Of a stretch of DNA of 35,689 bases, positions 32,665-35,689 are shown piece after piece. The notes below the pieces were generated by a model. The model was not told the origin of the DNA and did no database searches. It was given only the letters and a program-made list of their open reading frames with translations. Position numbers and translations under genes: made by a program. The stretch covers positions 1-35,689 of the forward strand of contig CAMKMK010000002.1 in NCBI GenBank assembly GCA_946413885.1, in the 5' to 3' direction. How positions within the stretch are numbered: the first letter of the stretch is position 1; every line of letters starts with the position of its first letter. The stretch comes from an uncultured Prevotellaceae bacterium. GTDB taxonomy: Bacteria; Bacteroidota; Bacteroidia; Bacteroidales; Bacteroidaceae.

Positions 32665-35600
32665 TTACTTGGAAGCCTTTACGATATAAGTAAAGTCGTA
32701 ATCCACATAATTGAGACGATACTCTGGACGAGGCCAAGCGCCCCAACTGTTGACACAGCCCACACCAAACTGACGTTGCTGAATCTGCAGGACAGAGAAG
32801 TCGCGAGGAACGAGATCACCACTATGACTCTGATGAGCAGCCTTGTGTAAGCCATCATCCAAATCCTCAGGCAAATAATTGATTGTACTGCACTCCATAG
32901 GCCCTGTAGCCAAGAATGTGAGGCCACGCCCTGAGGCATCAGCTACCTTCCAATAACGAACGTCCACGTGGTTACCACTTTCCTGAGGACGAACGTAAGG
33001 CCAATATTCCTTACTTGCTTCAGACTCGTAGATGCCAAGAAGAGCATCGCCATGACGGTCGATATAATTCTCCACAGGACCGCGACCATAATAAGTAATG
33101 TGGCTGTATTGTTTAGGCATAACCCACTGCATGCCATAACGAAGCATGTGACTGTCCTTCTGCTTCTCGTCTGCCTTCAATTGCTGACGGACAACAAATT
33201 CTCCCTCAGCATTCATTGTATAGGTCAATGTCAACTGACCATTCACGCTGGGCATATCATAAAGAACCTGAATGGCTTGGGATGATCCAACAGGATAACA
33301 TTTTACGGATTTCACCTTCAAAGGAGGATTCTTCCAAGCTACGAACTTGCCTTGCAGTTGAGCGCCATAATCGTTATCTGTGGGAGCACGCCAGAAATTA
33401 GGAGTCACAGAGTAACCTTCCTGCAATAAGGGTTTACCATCCAGGTCCACATAATCCAAAGCGCCTGTCCAACGGTTTACCGTGATGCTGACTCCATTGG
33501 CAGCTATCGTATAGCAAGCACGCATGGAATCCACCTTGATGGGATTCTCCACAAGTCCCTTCTTGGGAGTAGCCGCTGAAAGGACAGCATCTGCGGTGGG
33601 GAATTTATAACCCTGCAAGGTGAACTGCTGACGAGCCACAGCATATCCAGCATCCAAGAGAGGCTCCTCGTGCATCAACTTGTACTCCACATTAACCAGA
33701 ATCTCGCTGTTAGGATTATTGGCAAGCAAACCCAAGACTTTATTAGCAATAGTGAGGTTGGCAAGATCTACTCTCTTCGTCTGCTGGGGAGCAACGCCTG
33801 TCAGTTCTGGAATCTCTGTTGTTATGACAGCTTTGCCATCCATCAGAATTGTTACCACAGCCTTCAGGTTACTCATATCGCGGAAGAAGTTCTCGTTGTA
33901 GACTTCTGCGGTACCATCGTTCATGTTGAGATTGCTGATCCAGATGCTCTGATAGTAGTGTCGAACCTCGTAGGCATGAGGCGTGAAGCTGCGGTCGGGA
34001 GCCACGATACCGTTGCAGTTGAAGTTGTGGTCCGAGGCAGGATAGCGGCCTTCGTCGCCACCATACATCCATATCTGGTTGCCTGTCACCTTGCTTACTC
34101 CACGCACGCCCTGGTCAACGAAATCCCAAATGAAGCCTCCCTGGTACTTGGGGTACTTGCGGATCAGGTCCCAATACTCCTTGAAGCCTCCGATGGAGTT
34201 ACCCATCGCATGGGCATACTCGCACTGGATGAGCGGACGGGGATTGTCGCCCTTGGAATATTTCTCGCAATTGTCGTAATCGTAGTACATGGGGCAGAAG
34301 ATGTCGGTCTTGCCATTCTGTCCTCCCTGCTCGTACTGCACAGGGCGGCTGCTGTCGATAGCCTTCACGGCATCGTAGGCGGCCTCGAAATTCTCGCCGT
34401 AGCCACTCTCGTTACCCAAGGACCAAAAGATGATACTGGGATGATTCTTCTGAACCCAGACGTTGTTCTCGTTACGCTCCACGATGGTCTTCTTGTAGCG
34501 GATGTCCTGAGCCAAACGACGATCACCATAGCCCATGCCGTGACTCTCGAAGTTTGCCTCAGCCACCAGATAGATACCATACTGGTCACACAAGTCATAC
34601 CAGCGGGGATCATCTGGGTAATGACAAGTACGAACGGCATTGATGTTGAGTTTCTTCATTACCTGAATGTCTTGGATCATGCGGCTCAAAGGAACCACAT
34701 AACCTCCGTCAGGATCCAACTCGTGACGGTCTGCACCTTTAAAGAGAACAGGCTTGCCATTCACCAAAACCTGGCCACCTGTGATCTCCACCTTGCGGAA
34801 ACCTACTTTCTGAGGAATCACCTCACTTACTCCACTCTTGTCGGACAATGTGGTAAAGAGCGTATAAAGATTGGGAATCTCTGCACTCCATTTCTTGGGG
34901 TTATTAACCTTCAACTCCACCGTTGCATTACCGTTTTTATCCAATGTCGTTGACTCGGAAGCCACTTGACTTCCATCAGGGGCCTGAAGAGAGAGCGTGA
35001 CTGACTTACCTGAAGCATTCGCGCCAGTCAACTTCACATTAAGCGTGCCATTGGTATAGTTGTCAGTCAAATCAGGAGTGATGAAAAGGTCCTGAATGTG
35101 AGCCACAGGTCGAGCATACATGTACACCTCGCGGGCAATACCTGTAAATCGCCAGAAATCCTGATCCTCGCCATAGCTTCCATCACACCAGCGCATAACC
35201 TGCATGGCAACCAATGCCTTCTTGCCAGGAGTCAGGAACTTCGTTACATCGAACTCCACCTCCAGTTTGCTGTCTTCGCTGTAACCTACCTCCTTGCCAT
35301 CGATCCATACGGTCAGATTGCTGGTGGCAGAACCTACGTGCATGTAAATCTTCTGACCTTTCCAGTCGGCAGGAATCAGGAACTCACGACGATAAGAACC
35401 CGTGTAGTTGTTCTTCTCCTCAACAAAGGGAGGATTGTTCTCGAACTGAGTGTTCCAAGCATAACCCACGTTCTTGTAGATACGGTCACCATAACCATTC
35501 AACTCGAAAAGACCAGGAACAGGAAAGTTCACCCAGTCGGCATCATCGTAACCCACAGCCTGGAAGCCAACAGGAGCCTTGTCGTGATCTTTGACAAACT

Positions 35601-35689
35601 TGAATTTCCAGTCGCCTTCCAAACTCATGAATCGGGCACTCTGCTCCTTGACTCCACGTTGAGCCAAAGAGTTACTCTCATACGCAAAG
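32665..35689 (-). CDS. GH2 beta-galactosidase (LacZ type), 5' end beyond the window
   Basis: A glycoside hydrolase family 2 enzyme; the LacZ-like sequence suggests hydrolysis of terminal beta-galactosides. Over 1000 residues are present, and the frame stays open to the right edge, reading AYESNSLAQRGVKEQSARFM, so the start and any signal peptide are missing. The order is: N-terminal sugar-binding domain (SLEGDWKFKF, then NYTGSYRREF), immunoglobulin-like domains, the TIM barrel with ANFESHGM, the acid/base Glu of WSLGNESGYG (codon at 34408-34410) and the nucleophile Glu of IQCEYAHAMGNS (34219-34221), and the Bgal_small_N-like C-terminal domain (TPNFWRAPTDNDYG, YYGRGPVENYIDR). Both catalytic residues are intact. 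It converges on the FAS1-SusCD operon, so it is not part of it. It may belong to a different locus on the right or act on released products; the sequence does not decide. Confidence 0.95.
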   Translation of the reverse strand, partial: FAYESNSLAQRGVKEQSARFMSLEGDWKFKFVKDHDKAPVGFQAVGYDDADWVNFPVPGLFELNGYGDRIYKNVGYAWNTQFENNPPFVEEKNNYTGSYRREFLIPADWKGQKIYMHVGSATSNLTVWIDGKEVGYSEDSKLEVEFDVTKFLTPGKKALVAMQVMRWCDGSYGEDQDFWRFTGIAREVYMYARPVAHIQDLFITPDLTDNYTNGTLNVKLTGANASGKSVTLSLQAPDGSQVASESTTLDKNGNATVELKVNNPKKWSAEIPNLYTLFTTLSDKSGVSEVIPQKVGFRKVEITGGQVLVNGKPVLFKGADRHELDPDGGYVVPLSRMIQDIQVMKKLNINAVRTCHYPDDPRWYDLCDQYGIYLVAEANFESHGMGYGDRRLAQDIRYKKTIVERNENNVWVQKNHPSIIFWSLGNESGYGENFEAAYDAVKAIDSSRPVQYEQGGQNGKTDIFCPMYYDYDNCEKYSKGDNPRPLIQCEYAHAMGNSIGGFKEYWDLIRKYPKYQGGFIWDFVDQGVRGVSKVTGNQIWMYGGDEGRYPASDHNFNCNGIVAPDRSFTPHAYEVRHYYQSIWISNLNMNDGTAEVYNENFFRDMSNLKAVVTILMDGKAVITTEIPELTGVAPQQTKRVDLANLTIANKVLGLLANNPNSEILVNVEYKLMHEEPLLDAGYAVARQQFTLQGYKFPTADAVLSAATPKKGLVENPIKVDSMRACYTIAANGVSITVNRWTGALDYVDLDGKPLLQEGYSVTPNFWRAPTDNDYGAQLQGKFVAWKNPPLKVKSVKCYPVGSSQAIQVLYDMPSVNGQLTLTYTMNAEGEFVVRQQLKADEKQKDSHMLRYGMQWVMPKQYSHITYYGRGPVENYIDRHGDALLGIYESEASKEYWPYVRPQESGNHVDVRYWKVADASGRGLTFLATGPMECSTINYLPEDLDDGLHKAAHQSHSGDLVPRDFSVLQIQQRQFGVGCVNSWGAWPRPEYRLNYVDYDFTYIVKASK

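Noticed and set aside
33670..34953. 427-aa plus-strand reading frame antisense to the GH2 gene
   Set aside because: The GH2 gene has intact catalytic motifs in the other strand; this frame is hydrophobic Val/Ile/His-rich filler with no promoter or family signal.
1..35689. Mobile element or recent transfer
   Set aside because: No transposase, integrase, target-site duplication or tRNA-associated att site was seen; gene content is chromosomal and composition shifts follow likely expression level.

Overview
The window looks like chromosomal DNA of a Bacteroidales bacterium, most likely Prevotellaceae. The reasons are: TAnnTTTG-type -7 boxes in front of several genes, the LpxC-FabZ fusion that is typical of Bacteroidetes, tandem SusC/SusD pairs, fasciclin (FAS1) lipoproteins, and a LacZ-type GH2 enzyme. 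I saw no tRNA, rRNA, CRISPR array, insertion sequence or prophage gene.

Layout. (1) 1-3283: the tail of an unknown gene and a hairpin, then an orphan FAS1 lipoprotein gene (180-2303, +). It converges on an unrecognised secreted protein gene (2342-3283, -). (2) 3446-11425: a housekeeping run on the + strand, in the order purM, an untracked 32-codon membrane smORF, prfA, pyrF, lpxD, lpxC-fabZ, lpxA, a pRiA4b ORF-3-like gene and miaA. It covers purine and pyrimidine synthesis, translation termination, early lipid A synthesis and tRNA modification. Its promoter carries a perfect 19-bp palindrome exactly between the -33 and -7 elements. (3) 11479-15941: a class A penicillin-binding protein translationally coupled (ATGA) to a Pif1/RecD-like helicase with a C-terminal TPR domain. 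(4) 16181-32315: one long apparent operon, FAS1 lipoprotein - SusC - SusD - FAS1 lipoprotein - SusC - SusD, ending in a textbook intrinsic terminator. It contains no glycoside hydrolase, protease or regulator. Each outer-membrane import pair is preceded by a large fasciclin lipoprotein, so the FAS1 proteins may act as the surface binding component. (5) 32316-32664: an intergenic region with the terminator, a striking array of five 10-bp motifs at exact 22-bp spacing, and two hairpins. (6) 32665 to the right edge (-): a GH2 beta-galactosidase whose N-terminus lies outside the window.

The signals most worth following are the 22-bp-phased CAAC(AC/GT)GTTG array at 32421-32518 with a related two-copy version, also at 22-bp spacing, at 2315-2346 (both lie between convergent genes and next to FAS1-type loci); the duplicated FAS1-SusC-SusD module; the palindrome inside the purM promoter; the purM-prfA smORF; and a structured spacer between susD and the second FAS1 gene of the operon.
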